Position numbers and translations under genes: made by a program. The notes below the pieces were generated by a model. That model was not told the origin of the DNA. It made no database searches and saw only the letters and a list, made by a program, of their open reading frames with translations. A stretch of DNA of 64,000 bases from [Clostridium] polysaccharolyticum (lineage in GTDB: Bacteria; Bacillota; Clostridia; Lachnospirales; Lachnospiraceae). The stretch spans positions 124,001 to 188,000 of the forward strand of contig NZ_FOHN01000003.1 in assembly GCF_900111595.1 (NCBI RefSeq), written 5' to 3'. Below, in pieces: positions 35,400 to 46,200 of the stretch. Within the stretch, counting starts at the first letter, position 1; every line of letters starts with the position of its first letter.

Positions 35400-35974
35400 T
35401 GTCAAAGAAAAAGAAGAAGGAGATGACAACAATCCTGGCGTTGGCTGTATTGCTGATTGCTGTCTGTATCGCATACTTTGCTGTTTCTTCACATAATAAG
35501 AAAAAGGAAAAAGCGGCAGATACTTCTGTACACCTGCTTCAGATCGATAGTTCCTTAGTGAATAAGATTGAGATTCATAATGAAGATGGAACTGCTGTGT
35601 TTGAAAAGAAAGACAGTGAATGGTCAAATCCATCAAATGAAAAGTTTGCTTTCAAAAAAGGTGAGATTGAGAAATTACTTGAACAGTATTCCGATCTGAC
35701 TGCATCAGGCAGTGTCGTTAATCATAAAGATAACCTTGCGGAGTATGGTTTAGAGAAACCAGTAGCAGCACTTACGATTACGTTAAGTGATGGAACCAGT
35801 ATTACACTAAGCGTTGGAGACAATGTGCCTCTTAGTACAGGTTTTTATGGAATGCTAAGTAACTCAGATGGGGTATATACCTTTGACCAGGAGAATATTT
35901 CTTATGCATTCGCTACTCAGGAACAATTTGAAGATACAGCTGCAGAGTCTGAAAATGAAGCTCAGGCAGAGTAG
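35399..35974 (+). CDS. DUF4340-like membrane-anchored protein
   Basis: This 191-residue protein has a Lys-rich start, a transmembrane segment at about 12-30, and an external part. The external part has the VNKIEIHNEDGTAVFEKKDSEW, NLAEYGLEKPVAALTITLSDG and SVGDNVPLSTGFYGML strands seen in DUF4340 proteins, which occur as partners of Gld-type ABC systems. It is shorter than many DUF4340 proteins and ends in an acidic tail. It begins one base before the end of the permease gene, completing a three-gene exporter unit. A role as an accessory subunit is inferred from family context. Confidence 0.82.
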   Translation: MSKKKKKEMTTILALAVLLIAVCIAYFAVSSHNKKKEKAADTSVHLLQIDSSLVNKIEIHNEDGTAVFEKKDSEWSNPSNEKFAFKKGEIEKLLEQYSDLTASGSVVNHKDNLAEYGLEKPVAALTITLSDGTSITLSVGDNVPLSTGFYGMLSNSDGVYTFDQENISYAFATQEQFEDTAAESENEAQAE

Positions 35975-35980
35975 GAGAAT

Positions 35981-36020
35981 AAAAACTCTCTTGCATTCTA
36001 GGAATGTAAGGGGGTTTTTT
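35981..36020 (+). terminator. Intrinsic terminator of the ABC operon
   Basis: The arms 35981-35998 and 36002-36020 pair with several G-U wobbles. The right arm ends in a six-T run. Confidence 0.75.
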
Positions 36021-36095
36021 GTACAGGCAGATTTTGATGAAACGGATAAAACTATGGAACTTTCTGTAAGAAACATTTCTATAAAAGATTTATAA

Positions 36096-36141
36096 TAGAA
36101 AAAGGGAATGCTACATGAATCGCTATGAGACATTCCCTTAT
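36096..36141 (-). terminator. Intrinsic terminator of the purine permease gene
   Basis: A 9-bp perfect stem (36102-36110 with 36131-36139) is followed on the minus strand by a T-run. It lies 13 nt past the permease stop. Confidence 0.8.
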
Positions 36142-36153
36142 TATTAAATACCA

Positions 36154-37542
36154 TTATTTAATAAAAATATACTTACATACAAACAATACCGCCAATACAT
36201 ACATTAGCCAGCTAATATTTTTCTTCTTAGCATTTCTGGTAAATAAGTTAAGCAATACATAAGAAATAACTCCAAGGGAAATACCTTCTGCAATGCTATA
36301 AAAGAAAGTCATTGCAAGAATACAAATAAAGGCAGGAATACCTTCTAGCATATCGTTAAGATCAATAGACAGGACAGAAGCCATCATATAGAAACCAACG
36401 ATAATTAAAGCAGGTGCTGTTGCACAGGAAGGAATGGCTGTGAAAATAGGTGCTAATAACATAGATAATGCGAATAAAATACCAGTTGTAACAGCAGTTA
36501 AACCTGTACGCCCGCCTTCTGAAACACCAGTTGCACTTTCAACGTAAGTAGTTGTTGTAGAAACACCGAATACAGAACCAATAATGGTTGCAATAGAGTC
36601 AGCAAGTAAAGCACCTTTAATTCTAGGAAGCTTTCCATCTTTATCAAGCATATCTGCCTTAGAAGAAACACCAATTAAAGTTCCAAGTGTGTCAAACATA
36701 TCAACGAATAAAAATGCAAATACAGCCATAATAAATCCGCCAGAAAGAAGTCTGGAGAAATCAAGCTTAAAAGCAACATCACCTAAACTGCTGATTTTAG
36801 CAGGATTGGAGAAGTTAGGAAGCATGCTGTAAAAATGCTGCTCAACATTTACTTTGTACAATCCAGCAGCCTGTCCGAGGCATCCAAGAACCCAGGTAAT
36901 TAAAATGCCAAGTAAAATACCACCCTTTACTTTTTTTATTAAAAGGATTGCCATAATGAGAATGCCGATAAGTGCTAACAGGGCACAGAAATCAGAAGAA
37001 TCAAAAGCTTTTCCACTGAATTTATGGAATTGTAACAATGTATTAGGATTATCTTGAACGATTCCGGCATTCTGGAGACCGATAAAAGCAATAAATAAAC
37101 CAATACCACAGCTTACGGCATGTTTTAGTGTTTTAGGAATCGCATTGAAAATCGCTTCTCTAATATTTGTTAAAGAAAGCAATACGAAGATGATACCTTC
37201 TACAAATACAGCAGCAAGTGCTTCTTCCCATGTGTATCCAAGAGATAAAACAACTGTGTAGCAGAAATATGCATTAAGTCCCATCCCAGGAGCAAGGCCA
37301 AAAGGATAATTGGCAAGGAACGCCATAAGGAAACATCCAATAGCGGCAGCGATGGCAGTACCAAAGAATACACCATTCGGATTCATAAGTGTCCCAGCAT
37401 AACCTTTTTCATTAAATGCAGTCATTGTAGTTGGATTAACGGCAAGTATATATGCCATTGTCATAAAGGTGGTAAAACCTGCGAGAACTTCTTTTTTTAC
37501 ATTAGTATGGTTCTCTTTTAACTTGAAGATTTTTTCTAACAT
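36154..37542 (-). CDS. NCS2-family purine permease (guanine/hypoxanthine type)
   Basis: This is a proton-coupled nucleobase transporter with about 12-14 membrane segments over 462 residues. The family signature is plain: TFMTMAYILAVNP near the start, then PFGLAPGMGLNAYFCYTVV, and GVSTTTTYVESATGVSEGGR, as in the AzgA/PbuG/PbuO branch for adenine, guanine and hypoxanthine. I start at ATG 37542 with GGAGGT 6 nt upstream. An in-frame ATG at 37569 lacks this. The 180-nt upstream gap has no purine riboswitch that I can recognise, so control is unknown. Confidence 0.93.
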   Translation of the reverse strand: MLEKIFKLKENHTNVKKEVLAGFTTFMTMAYILAVNPTTMTAFNEKGYAGTLMNPNGVFFGTAIAAAIGCFLMAFLANYPFGLAPGMGLNAYFCYTVVLSLGYTWEEALAAVFVEGIIFVLLSLTNIREAIFNAIPKTLKHAVSCGIGLFIAFIGLQNAGIVQDNPNTLLQFHKFSGKAFDSSDFCALLALIGILIMAILLIKKVKGGILLGILITWVLGCLGQAAGLYKVNVEQHFYSMLPNFSNPAKISSLGDVAFKLDFSRLLSGGFIMAVFAFLFVDMFDTLGTLIGVSSKADMLDKDGKLPRIKGALLADSIATIIGSVFGVSTTTTYVESATGVSEGGRTGLTAVTTGILFALSMLLAPIFTAIPSCATAPALIIVGFYMMASVLSIDLNDMLEGIPAFICILAMTFFYSIAEGISLGVISYVLLNLFTRNAKKKNISWLMYVLAVLFVCKYIFIK

Positions 37543-37682
37543 AAGTACCTCCATAGTGATAAGTAACATTAAATAATTTAAGAAATTTTTAATGTAAAAT
37601 TAATAAGTACTTTTAGAGTGTATCAAAAGGTTAATTATTCGTCAATCATATGTTTGTACCAATTTCAATACAAAATTTGAAG

Positions 37683-37712
37683 TGGACAACATATTCTATA
37701 TAAAGGTATAAT
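37683..37712 (+). promoter_or_regulatory. Candidate promoter for the SpoIID-like gene
   Basis: TGGACA (37683-37688) and a perfect TATAAT (37707-37712) are spaced by 18 nt. They lie 41 nt upstream of the GTG/ATG start region. Confidence 0.6.
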
Positions 37713-37753
37713 ATATTAGTTATAGTTAAAATGGAAAATAAAGGAGGAAAAAC

Positions 37754-39583
37754 GTGAAGACGAAAGTTGGCATTTTGCTAGTCAGTATGATGCTGTTTAT
37801 AGGAGTATTTCTATATGGTGCATTTCAAAACATAGACAAACCTAAAAAGGAAATGGGGCAGCTCCACAAAGAAGAATCGGTAGAAACGGTTCTTAAAAAT
37901 GTCTGGATTGTTTCAGGCAAGGATTCAGAAATTACATATTTTAATGGAGATGAAACTGTAAAAGCAGAGACTGCTATGAAACTTTCTCAAACTATTGAAC
38001 ATGTAATTGGAGACCTGACAATGAAAGATGGAAAGGTTCAGAAGGTAAAGTTAAAACCTGAAAGGATAACTGGAAAAGTAATGACAGTAGGAAAAGATAC
38101 TATCCAGCTGGAGACGGAAGGTACTATTCAAAACTATCCCATTTCAGATGAGTTTAAAGTGTATCGGGATAAAGATGGGTTAAAGTCATCAACAGTCCAG
38201 AGCATTTTAGTTGGTTATGATAATGTGGAGTTTGCACTTGGAGATGGGGAAATATGTGCTGGTATTGTGGAAAAAGAGCTGGAAATCCATAATATCAGAG
38301 TTTTAATCAATACTGGCAAATATGAAAAGAACCTTCATGAAAAGGTGACATTTACTTGTACAAGCGATTACACCGTTAAAAAAGGGAAAACAAGTACTTC
38401 CTATAAAGCAAACAAGCGAATCAGCGTTAAGCCTTCTAGCAAGCTGTTAGCTTCAGGACGTATTATCATTAAACCCAAAAAACCAGGGGGCAAAGTGAAA
38501 CTGCTTAATGTAGACAGGACTTGTGGAACACCTGGATATCGTGGAACCATAGAAATTGCCAGATATGAAGACAAACTAACAGTGGTGAATGAATTGCCTA
38601 TGGAAGAATATTTATATGCAGTCATCCCTAGTGAAATGCCAACGGATTATGGCAATGAAGCATTAAAAGCCCAGGCAGTCTGTGCCAGAACATACGCCTA
38701 TAAACAGCTGCTGCAAAATGGATTCAGTGAGTATGGTGCGCATATTGATGACAGCGTTGCTTCTCAGGTTTATAACAATATAAAAGAAGATAAAAACAGC
38801 ATTAAGGCAGTCAAAGATACCTACGGAGAGGTAATATTAAGAGATAAGGACGTTGCGGAAGCTTATTATTATTCAACTTCGTGGGGATGTACAGCAGATG
38901 CAAAAGATGTCTGGCTAAATGCAAAAGACAATTGCTTAGAAGGGAAAAACCAGATATGTAAAGCAACACCTGAGGAAGAAAATAATTTTGATTATGCCCA
39001 AGAAAAGGCATTCAAAGCATTTTTAATGGATAAAAAGACTAAGACATACGACAGTTCATTTCCGTGGTATCGCTGGAATGTTACTATTTCTGGAAAAGAT
39101 CTTAAAAAATCTATTGAGAAGAGTTTAAAAGCCCGCTACGAAGTAAGTCCGAATCTGATTTTAACCTTATCAGGAAGTAAATATGAAAGTCTTCCAGCTG
39201 ACTCAGTGGGAGAAGTGAAAAAGATTGAGATTGTGAACAGAACAAAGAGCGGCCTGGTAAATGAGATTCTTATTGTGGGTTCAGAAAAAACTATTAAGGT
39301 GTGTTCAGAATATAATATCAGGCTATTATTAGCACCTTTAAAAGATACTATTAAGAGAAATGACAATAGTAAAATTAAAGGACTTAACATGCTTCCAAGT
39401 GCATTTTTTACGGTTACAAAAAAAGAAAAAGCGGATGAGTATTATTTTAAGGGGGGAGGATATGGCCATGGTGTTGGCATGAGCCAAAATGGTGCTAAAG
39501 AAATGGCTCATCAGGGATTTAATTATAGCACCATTTTACAGCATTATTATAGTGATACTACGTTAGGGAATCTTTATTTGTAA
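37754..39583 (+). CDS. SpoIID/LytB-family cell wall protein
   Basis: This is a 609-residue secreted or membrane-anchored protein with a single N-terminal hydrophobic segment at about 6-25. The C-terminal half is a SpoIID domain. It has LPMEEYLYAVIPSEMP around residues 281-297 with the catalytic Glu, then KAQAVCARTYAYKQL. The closing block is GGGYGHGVGMSQNGAKEMA near residue 570. SpoIID is a lytic transglycosylase acting on stripped glycan in engulfment. The N-terminal 250 residues have no family I recognise, and the protein is much longer than canonical SpoIID. It could serve sporulation or general wall remodelling. The start codon at 37754 is GTG, with AAAGGAGG upstream. The 3' end overlaps the opposite-strand BrkB gene. 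Confidence 0.9.
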   Translation: MKTKVGILLVSMMLFIGVFLYGAFQNIDKPKKEMGQLHKEESVETVLKNVWIVSGKDSEITYFNGDETVKAETAMKLSQTIEHVIGDLTMKDGKVQKVKLKPERITGKVMTVGKDTIQLETEGTIQNYPISDEFKVYRDKDGLKSSTVQSILVGYDNVEFALGDGEICAGIVEKELEIHNIRVLINTGKYEKNLHEKVTFTCTSDYTVKKGKTSTSYKANKRISVKPSSKLLASGRIIIKPKKPGGKVKLLNVDRTCGTPGYRGTIEIARYEDKLTVVNELPMEEYLYAVIPSEMPTDYGNEALKAQAVCARTYAYKQLLQNGFSEYGAHIDDSVASQVYNNIKEDKNSIKAVKDTYGEVILRDKDVAEAYYYSTSWGCTADAKDVWLNAKDNCLEGKNQICKATPEEENNFDYAQEKAFKAFLMDKKTKTYDSSFPWYRWNVTISGKDLKKSIEKSLKARYEVSPNLILTLSGSKYESLPADSVGEVKKIEIVNRTKSGLVNEILIVGSEKTIKVCSEYNIRLLLAPLKDTIKRNDNSKIKGLNMLPSAFFTVTKKEKADEYYFKGGGYGHGVGMSQNGAKEMAHQGFNYSTILQHYYSDTTLGNLYL

Positions 39584-40400
39584 ACTTGTCTAGGACATAG
39601 TTGATTTCTCCGCCAAAGAATAAAATATACATGCAGAAGTAAAGCCATAACATAAGCAAGACAGCAGCTGTCAGGCTTCCGTAAGTGTTGGTGAAGTTTT
39701 TCATATGGTCAATATAATAAGAAAAACCATAGGAAAAAATCATCCATCCAGCAGCACTAATAAAAGCGCCTGGCAGTTCTTTCATAAATCTGGATTTCCT
39801 GTTTGGTATGAAAAGATACATAGTGGAGAAAAGCAATAGTAAAACCAGCAGTACTACAAAGGTCCGAATGCTAATCAGCAGCAATGCAACATCTGTCAAG
39901 GCAGGAAGCCTGCTTTCAATCCAAATCAAAAGAGAATTGCCAAAAACCAGTAACAGCAAAGTACCGATGAGCATCAGAGCGAAAACAAAGGTATAAAAAA
40001 AGGCAAGAAAGCGTATTTTAAAGTAATTGCGGGTTTCCTGAATGCCATAAATAGTATTGAGGCCTTTCATAATTGCGAAAAAACCTCTGGAAGCAGACCA
40101 TAAGGCAGTTATAGCAGTAACAGAAATAACGGTACTGGAACCATGTTTGTATATCTCAGTAATGATTGTAATAATATATGGACTGAAAGTATCTGGGATA
40201 TAGGTATTTACGATATCCAGAAGATTGCTTTCTGTAATTGGCAAGTACTGAATCAAAGTCAGAAGAAACATGGTAAATGGAAAAGCCGAAATGATAATGA
40301 AGAACGCACCTTGGGCTGCAAAGCTTGTAACAAAATCATCTCTCATTTTTCTCGTAAAATCTAGTATGGATTCTATTAATGATTTCATTTTATCAAACAT
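39558..40400 (-). CDS. YihY/BrkB-family inner membrane protein
   Basis: This 280-residue protein has six predicted transmembrane helices. Family motifs include AAQGAFFIIISAFPFTMFLL, WSASRGFFAIMKGLNTIYG and the FTNTYGSLTAAVLLMLWLYF block near the C-terminus. Despite early naming as ribonuclease BN, members are now regarded as membrane proteins of unclear function. The last 26 nt overlap the end of the SpoIID-like gene on the other strand. No independent terminator is visible between the two convergent genes. Confidence 0.92.
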   Translation of the reverse strand: MFDKMKSLIESILDFTRKMRDDFVTSFAAQGAFFIIISAFPFTMFLLTLIQYLPITESNLLDIVNTYIPDTFSPYIITIITEIYKHGSSTVISVTAITALWSASRGFFAIMKGLNTIYGIQETRNYFKIRFLAFFYTFVFALMLIGTLLLLVFGNSLLIWIESRLPALTDVALLLISIRTFVVLLVLLLLFSTMYLFIPNRKSRFMKELPGAFISAAGWMIFSYGFSYYIDHMKNFTNTYGSLTAAVLLMLWLYFCMYILFFGGEINYVLDKFTNKDSLT

Positions 40401-40533
40401 TAAAAACTCCTTAAAAAATGGTTTTCTACATAATTGTATATCTTAGTATATGTCAAAAGAAAATGCAATAGTCTAGGATTTTACCTTCTATGAAATGTAC
40501 ATAAAAGGAATAGGATATGGTAAAAATGCAAGT

Positions 40534-40572
40534 TGTAAAAACGCAATTTTTACAGTATTATAAAAGTATAAT
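40534..40572 (+). promoter_or_regulatory. Promoter region with palindrome upstream of pectate lyase gene
   Basis: A perfect TATAAT is at 40567-40572. Just upstream is an 8-bp inverted repeat with a 5-nt centre (40534-40541 and 40547-40554), placed where an operator over the -35 region would lie. No consensus -35 is seen, which would fit a regulated promoter. Confidence 0.45.
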
Positions 40573-40610
40573 GACTATGTCATTATAGAAAAATTTTAGG
40601 AGGTATTTTT

Positions 40611-42896
40611 ATGTGTGCAAAACTAGTAAAACGAAGACTTGCGCTTCTTTTAGCATTTGTATTAGTAATAACTATGTACATACCAAGTGCCAAAACAAGT
40701 ACAGTCAAAGCGGCATCACAGAATGGTGATTTTGCAGTAGAAGGAAGTGGCTCTTCATGGGGAGCATCTTTTGGCTACAGTGTAACGATTACCAATCAGA
40801 TGGGACAGGCGGCAGACAGCTGGAAACTAATTGTAGATGCTCCTGATATGGAGATTACGAGCATCTGGTGTGCCAAAGCCTCTGTTTCAGGCAGTCAGGT
40901 TACTTTTACACCAGAAGACTGGAACCAGGCAATAGCAGCAGACGCATCTGTATCTTTTGGATTTAGTGCAAACGGTACAATGCCAAGTATGGCAAGCTAT
41001 AAAGTGGTATACAGAAAAAATGGTACAGAATACACTTATATAAGTGGCACTGTGGCATCAAGTGCTCCAGTAGTAACATCTGCAGCACCTGCATCAATCA
41101 AACCATCACAGGAACCAGTAAAAACAGACATTCCTCAAGTGACAAGCAATCCTTCAGGAAATTCATCCTTTGAATTAAATGTGTCCAATAGTATTGCAGA
41201 AGGAACCTATTCTTCTGACTTTACAGTAAACGGATTTACATTTATTGCTGGCGGTTCAAGCTGGGTTGTAGACAGTTCCAATAAAACATGCAATGGAGTA
41301 TCTTATACACGCCGTGCAAAATCAGGTGGAAAAGGTACTACAACAAAACGTGCTGTTGCATTTGATGCAAAGGACGCAGGAACATTAGTAGTACATGCTA
41401 TGAGTGGTGGTTCAACAAACCGAAACTTAACTTTAAACTACAATGGCAATGACATTCAAAGTAATGTAACTGTGCCAAGTACCGTAACAGAATCTGTATT
41501 TGCTTTACCTGGTGCAGGACATTACGTATTATATCCATCTGATGATAACGTAGGAATTTATTACTTAAAGGTAACGGGCGGTTCTTATGCTGTACCTTCA
41601 CAGGCAGCTACCCAAGCACCATCTAAGACACCAGCTCCAGCACCTTCACAGAATGCAAATCCTGTATCAGGAGACATTTTTGTAGCACCAAATGCCAATG
41701 GTTCTGGTACACAAAGCAGTCCAATGAGCTTTACAAAAGCCTTAACTTCTATTCAGCCAGGAAAAACAATTTATTGTTTAGCTGGTACTTACTCTTACAG
41801 TCAGCAGATTACTATTTTATATGGCAACAATGGATTGCAAGGAAAGTACAAATCCATCGTTGCTTATAATGGTGCAAATGTTGTATTTGACTTTTCTAAG
41901 GAGGCATACGGTGATACTGCATCTAATGCCAGAGGTATTCAGCTAGAAGGAAACTACTGGAGACTATATGGTCTTAAAATTATAGGAGCCGCAGATAATG
42001 GAATGATGCTTTCTGGTAACTATAACTTAATCGAAAACTGCCAGTTCGATGGAAACCGTGATACTGGATTGCAAGTAAGCCGTAGAAACTCAAGTTTGTC
42101 AAGTATGTCAGACTGGCCATCCTATAATACAATTAAAAACTGTACATCCTGTAACAACATGGATCCAGCAACAGGTGAAAATGCGGATGGATTTGCAGCA
42201 AAACTTACTTGTGGACCAGGAAATGTGTTTGATGGATGTATTGCTTATAATAACGTAGATGATGGATGGGACTGCTATGCAAAATCTGCAACAGGACCAA
42301 TTGGCGTTCTTACAATTAAGAACTGTATTGCATTCCGTAATGGAGAAACAGCAAGAGGCGTTATGACACCAAATAGTGATGGCAATGGATTTAAATTAGG
42401 TGGTTCAGGTGTTGGTACCCCTCATATCGTGACAAACTGTATTTCCTTTGAAAATAAAAACCACGGTTTTACCGATAATAACAATCCAACTTCTTTATCC
42501 ATTAAGAACTGTACTTCATTCAACAACAGCCGTGCAGATGGAAAGAAAGCAAACTTCCAGATGGATCGTGCAGGAAGCGGTGCAACATATGCAAACTTAT
42601 TATCCTGTTCTACAAATACAATAGGAAGTGATAAATTTAAAGGCACCATTTCCAATTCTGTTTACTATAATTCTTCTAAGTATTATAAAGTAACAGGAGC
42701 TGCTGCTATTAGTAATAATAAGGTAGGTACAATAGTGAACGCACCAAGTGCTTCTGATTTTGAATCCGTTAATACTCCAGTATTAGGTACAGATGTACAT
42801 AAGACATGGAGAAATTCTGATGGTTCTATTAAGCTTGGTTCTTTCTTAAAAGTGAAGAGTTCATCAGCTTTCTATGGTATGGGTGCGAAATTCTAG
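40611..42896 (+). CDS. Secreted PL9 pectate lyase with binding modules
   Basis: This 761-residue extracellular enzyme cleaves polygalacturonate by beta-elimination. Residues 1-35 are a signal peptide. A cellulose-binding-like (CBM2-type) sandwich follows at about 37-145. A Pro/Ser/Thr linker leads to a second beta-rich module, about 185-325, common in pectinases. A second linker precedes the PL9 right-handed beta-helix from about 352 to the end. The catalytic region has ENADGFAAKL with Asp526 and Lys531, followed by NNVDDGWDCYAK. Repeated IKNCxxxxN coils mark the helix. GGAGGT lies 7 nt before the ATG. It is monocistronic with a strong terminator. Confidence 0.93.
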   Translation: MCAKLVKRRLALLLAFVLVITMYIPSAKTSTVKAASQNGDFAVEGSGSSWGASFGYSVTITNQMGQAADSWKLIVDAPDMEITSIWCAKASVSGSQVTFTPEDWNQAIAADASVSFGFSANGTMPSMASYKVVYRKNGTEYTYISGTVASSAPVVTSAAPASIKPSQEPVKTDIPQVTSNPSGNSSFELNVSNSIAEGTYSSDFTVNGFTFIAGGSSWVVDSSNKTCNGVSYTRRAKSGGKGTTTKRAVAFDAKDAGTLVVHAMSGGSTNRNLTLNYNGNDIQSNVTVPSTVTESVFALPGAGHYVLYPSDDNVGIYYLKVTGGSYAVPSQAATQAPSKTPAPAPSQNANPVSGDIFVAPNANGSGTQSSPMSFTKALTSIQPGKTIYCLAGTYSYSQQITILYGNNGLQGKYKSIVAYNGANVVFDFSKEAYGDTASNARGIQLEGNYWRLYGLKIIGAADNGMMLSGNYNLIENCQFDGNRDTGLQVSRRNSSLSSMSDWPSYNTIKNCTSCNNMDPATGENADGFAAKLTCGPGNVFDGCIAYNNVDDGWDCYAKSATGPIGVLTIKNCIAFRNGETARGVMTPNSDGNGFKLGGSGVGTPHIVTNCISFENKNHGFTDNNNPTSLSIKNCTSFNNSRADGKKANFQMDRAGSGATYANLLSCSTNTIGSDKFKGTISNSVYYNSSKYYKVTGAAAISNNKVGTIVNAPSASDFESVNTPVLGTDVHKTWRNSDGSIKLGSFLKVKSSSAFYGMGAKF

Positions 42897-42996
42897 AAAT
42901 GATATGTCTGTTTGGCGTATTGTTAGGAAAGAGTTGCTAAAATGGAAAAAGGGATGCCGATAGATGGTCTGTCCAGAGTTTTCAAATAAAAACATG

Positions 42997-43047
42997 GAAG
43001 TGTCGCTTTAGCGGTTTGAAAAATCGCTAAACGACGCTTCTTTTTTT
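42997..43047 (+). terminator. Intrinsic terminator after the pectate lyase gene
   Basis: A long, nearly perfect stem of about 20 bp (42997-43017 with 43021-43040) has a short loop and is followed by a seven-T run. Confidence 0.88.
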
Positions 43048-43268
43048 AATAAATTTGACGAGATATCTGAGCAGATATTCTTATGCTTCTAAATCTGTTG
43101 GCTGGGGTCCAACCGTTAGCCATGTGATATATTCAGAATCCACCCTATTAAGTAACAAAGAAACATGTAAATAATCATATACTATGAATAGATTTTTTCA
43201 CCAGATTATGTTAAGGTATCAGTAAGAGGATATTGAAAGCTAGAACATTAAAAAAACAGGAGGTTATC
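43048..43268 (+). other. Leader region upstream of the giant gene
   Basis: This 221-nt stretch holds no gene. A TATACT word at 43178-43183 and a TTGACG at 43055 are promoter-like but not well spaced. A small hairpin with TGGCT/AGCCA arms lies near 43102-43125. I do not recognise a riboswitch here. The ribosome binding site CAGGAGG precedes ATG 43269. Confidence 0.4.
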
Positions 43269-46200
43269 ATGTTAAAGCAAAAATTGTTTTGGAAAACTGT
43301 TCGGAAACGATTACTTGCAGGTCTGTTGACAATCACGTTGTCAGTACCAGCTCATAGTGCGTCGTTGTTTGCAGCTGGTATTCATGTGGCGGATAGTAAG
43401 CAAGCCCATTACAACCCGGCAATTGTAAAGGAACTGCAGAAATTATGCACCAATGGAGAAAATGCGACAGACATTTTAGACGAACTTCGCAGGCAGGGAA
43501 TTGTAGATGAAACAGGTGCCCCAATTGAAAATGGCACATTTCAGGTTGACGGCAGAAAAATGACAGCAGAAGAGCTTGCGAAAGAAGCCAGAAAGCAGAA
43601 AACAGGAAAAGTCTGCATTGATGGCAATGAGGTAACGTGGGAAGAGATTAATCGTCTTTTGACATTGAAGGAATCTTTAAAGCAATTGCAGGATTTTATG
43701 GGAGAAGATGTCGAGATAGATGAAAGCAACCGTGATGCGTATTTGGCAAGTGCAATGTCATTAAGGAAACAGCTTGCAGAAGGAAATGTACTGGTTTACG
43801 ACGACCCGACAGGCAGTACATATGGAGCCGGAATTAGCCATCAGGCAAGAGTCAGGATAAAACCAGATAAAACAACGCTTTCTGAAACGGGAAATGCTCA
43901 GACTATTGACGTTACGGTTTCTCTGATGACAAAGCAAAGCGTACCTGTGAGCTTGCATTACCAGACGGTATCAGGTTCTGCTTTGGCAGAAGGAAGCGGT
44001 ACCGTGACTATTCCAGCGGGAGAAACAGCAGCAGTTTTTCACGTTACGTACTGTGGTTCTAATGCAAAACGAAAGGGAGACCGTGTATTCTATATTGAAT
44101 GCAATGAGGTCACCAATGCCCTTATTGATACTGGAGCTTCATATGGAAAAAATATTACCATTCCTGTTACGGTTCAGAAGAACGATGAATTCGTATATGA
44201 ACATAATGTAGCAGGAAAAGTAGAAGTTTCTCCTTGGAGAACCGAAAAGACACATACTGAGAAAAAATGGTATGATATATTTAGCTGGTTTGAAGAAGAA
44301 ATAACAGAGTATACATATCATAAAAACATGATATGTACATTAACGTATCAAGATATAAAACATTATATTGATGCCTGGCCAGATAATTATTACCGGTTTA
44401 CGTATCAGGAAAATCCTTCTTATGATGCAGGGGTATCATCTTCAGGTCCAGGTTCAAGGACAGATGAGCTTGGAAGAGTAGTCCTTCCAACAGATTCCGT
44501 CTGGCAGTATAAAACATATGCCGTAAGAAAAGATCACGACTTTAATTACACAGGTGGAATTTCTTCTAATATGTATATTAAAGAAATCCATGAAAGAATT
44601 AATTTGACGAAGCTGATGATTCCAAGTGGTACATTCTACGCTGGACAGTCCGTACCAATTACAGCTACATTTGATGAATGTATGCAGATAGACAATTCTA
44701 TTAAGTTAAAAATGACAGATGGTACGGTATTAACACCAGTAGAAACTGGTACAAAAGGAAACAGCTGTACGTTCCTATATCAGGTTCCGGAGATTCCAAG
44801 CGGCAATATCCCTAATATTGTAGAACTGTCATTTCATGGAACAAAATCGTTTTGTGGCGATACATTAGTAATCCCAGGACAGGCTCGAAGCAATACGGCA
44901 TTTAATCTGGAATTATTATCAAGTAATGCACCAGAAACCATTATGATTTCCAATAAGAAATGCTATTTGCGTTATTATAAGGATGCCAGTTTTTCTAATT
45001 TCCAGTGCAGCATTGATGATGCCATTCCAGGAAGCCAGTGGGTTACAGAAGCAGTTAGTGTGAATCAGGGAGGAAATGGTACATATCGTAAGTGGATACA
45101 AAGCAATTGCGAACCAATTGACAAATTAGATTTATCCACAAGAAAAGATTTGAAAAATGGAAGAAAAGTGCAAGAGGCATTAAAAGGAACCCCTTACGCT
45201 GTATATGCAGATGAGACAAAATATTCCATTTCTGAATATGTAAAATCCATGTACTTATCAGTAGATGGAGGCATTACACGTATACCTCTTTATGTGGTTG
45301 CACAGTATGGTTCTACAACAGAAACCAATGAAATTCCAGTTGCTCTTATTGCCCATTATAAACCAGTGTTAAATGCTGGTACAGAACCACGTAAAGATGC
45401 AGCAGAGCTATTTATGGATTCTGATATTGGAAGTACATATGATTATATAAAGCAGGAAAAAGAAGCAGAGCTAATGTTTAGCCAGACTAGCAGAGGAGTA
45501 GTTGTACCACAATTCTATGATGTAAAGAATGCGGTATTTGCCTATCCAGGGGCAGCAGCCATTGATTATCATAATGAAAATCCATTCTTCTCTAGCTGGG
45601 AGAGTCTTGTGGACGATCCAGATCAATTAGTAAGCTATCATATTGATTATGATGGAAACTTAGAACATATGGAAACAAGTGGAAGAGAAAATCCAGCGTA
45701 TGTAAACAGTGCAGAGCAAGTTTCTGTTTACGACTCCATAGATAGAAAAGATAAAGAAGGTAAGGACAGCCTCCTTACTTTAAAGAAGGAATCGGCAGAA
45801 AATGCTGCCATAACAACAAAACAGTATGACATGAAAAATTCCTTCATTACAAAGCCGTTCCGCATGCAGACAGATGAATTAGGATTTGTGGCAAGATTCC
45901 AAAGTGATAAAGACTTTTCTTTTTATGGAACGAAGAACTTAATCTGGGTAAGTTCCGATGAAAGTGTTGCAAATGTAAGATACCCGGAACAGTTTCGAGG
46001 AGAAAAAGCGGCAACTTATGGTGCAGACCATACCGCACCAGTAGAGATTATTCCAACCGGAAAAGTTGGTAATGTATATTTTACATTATATGCCCTGAAT
46101 GATGGATTTGAAGGCTATACGCCAGTAGAAGTCTGCCGTAGTGTGACACTTTTCTGTGAACCAGGGAAAGAACCGTATTTAAGAATTCCTTCTTCCAATG

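Noticed and set aside
37543-37753. Purine riboswitch before the NCS2 permease
   Set aside because: The gap lacks the conserved three-way-junction loops. Only a promoter for the opposite gene is recognisable.
42897-43268. Possible c-di-GMP or other riboswitch upstream of the giant gene
   Set aside because: The GGATGCCGAT-like and GGTCCAACC segments do not match any riboswitch consensus I know, and the main structure is the pectate lyase terminator.
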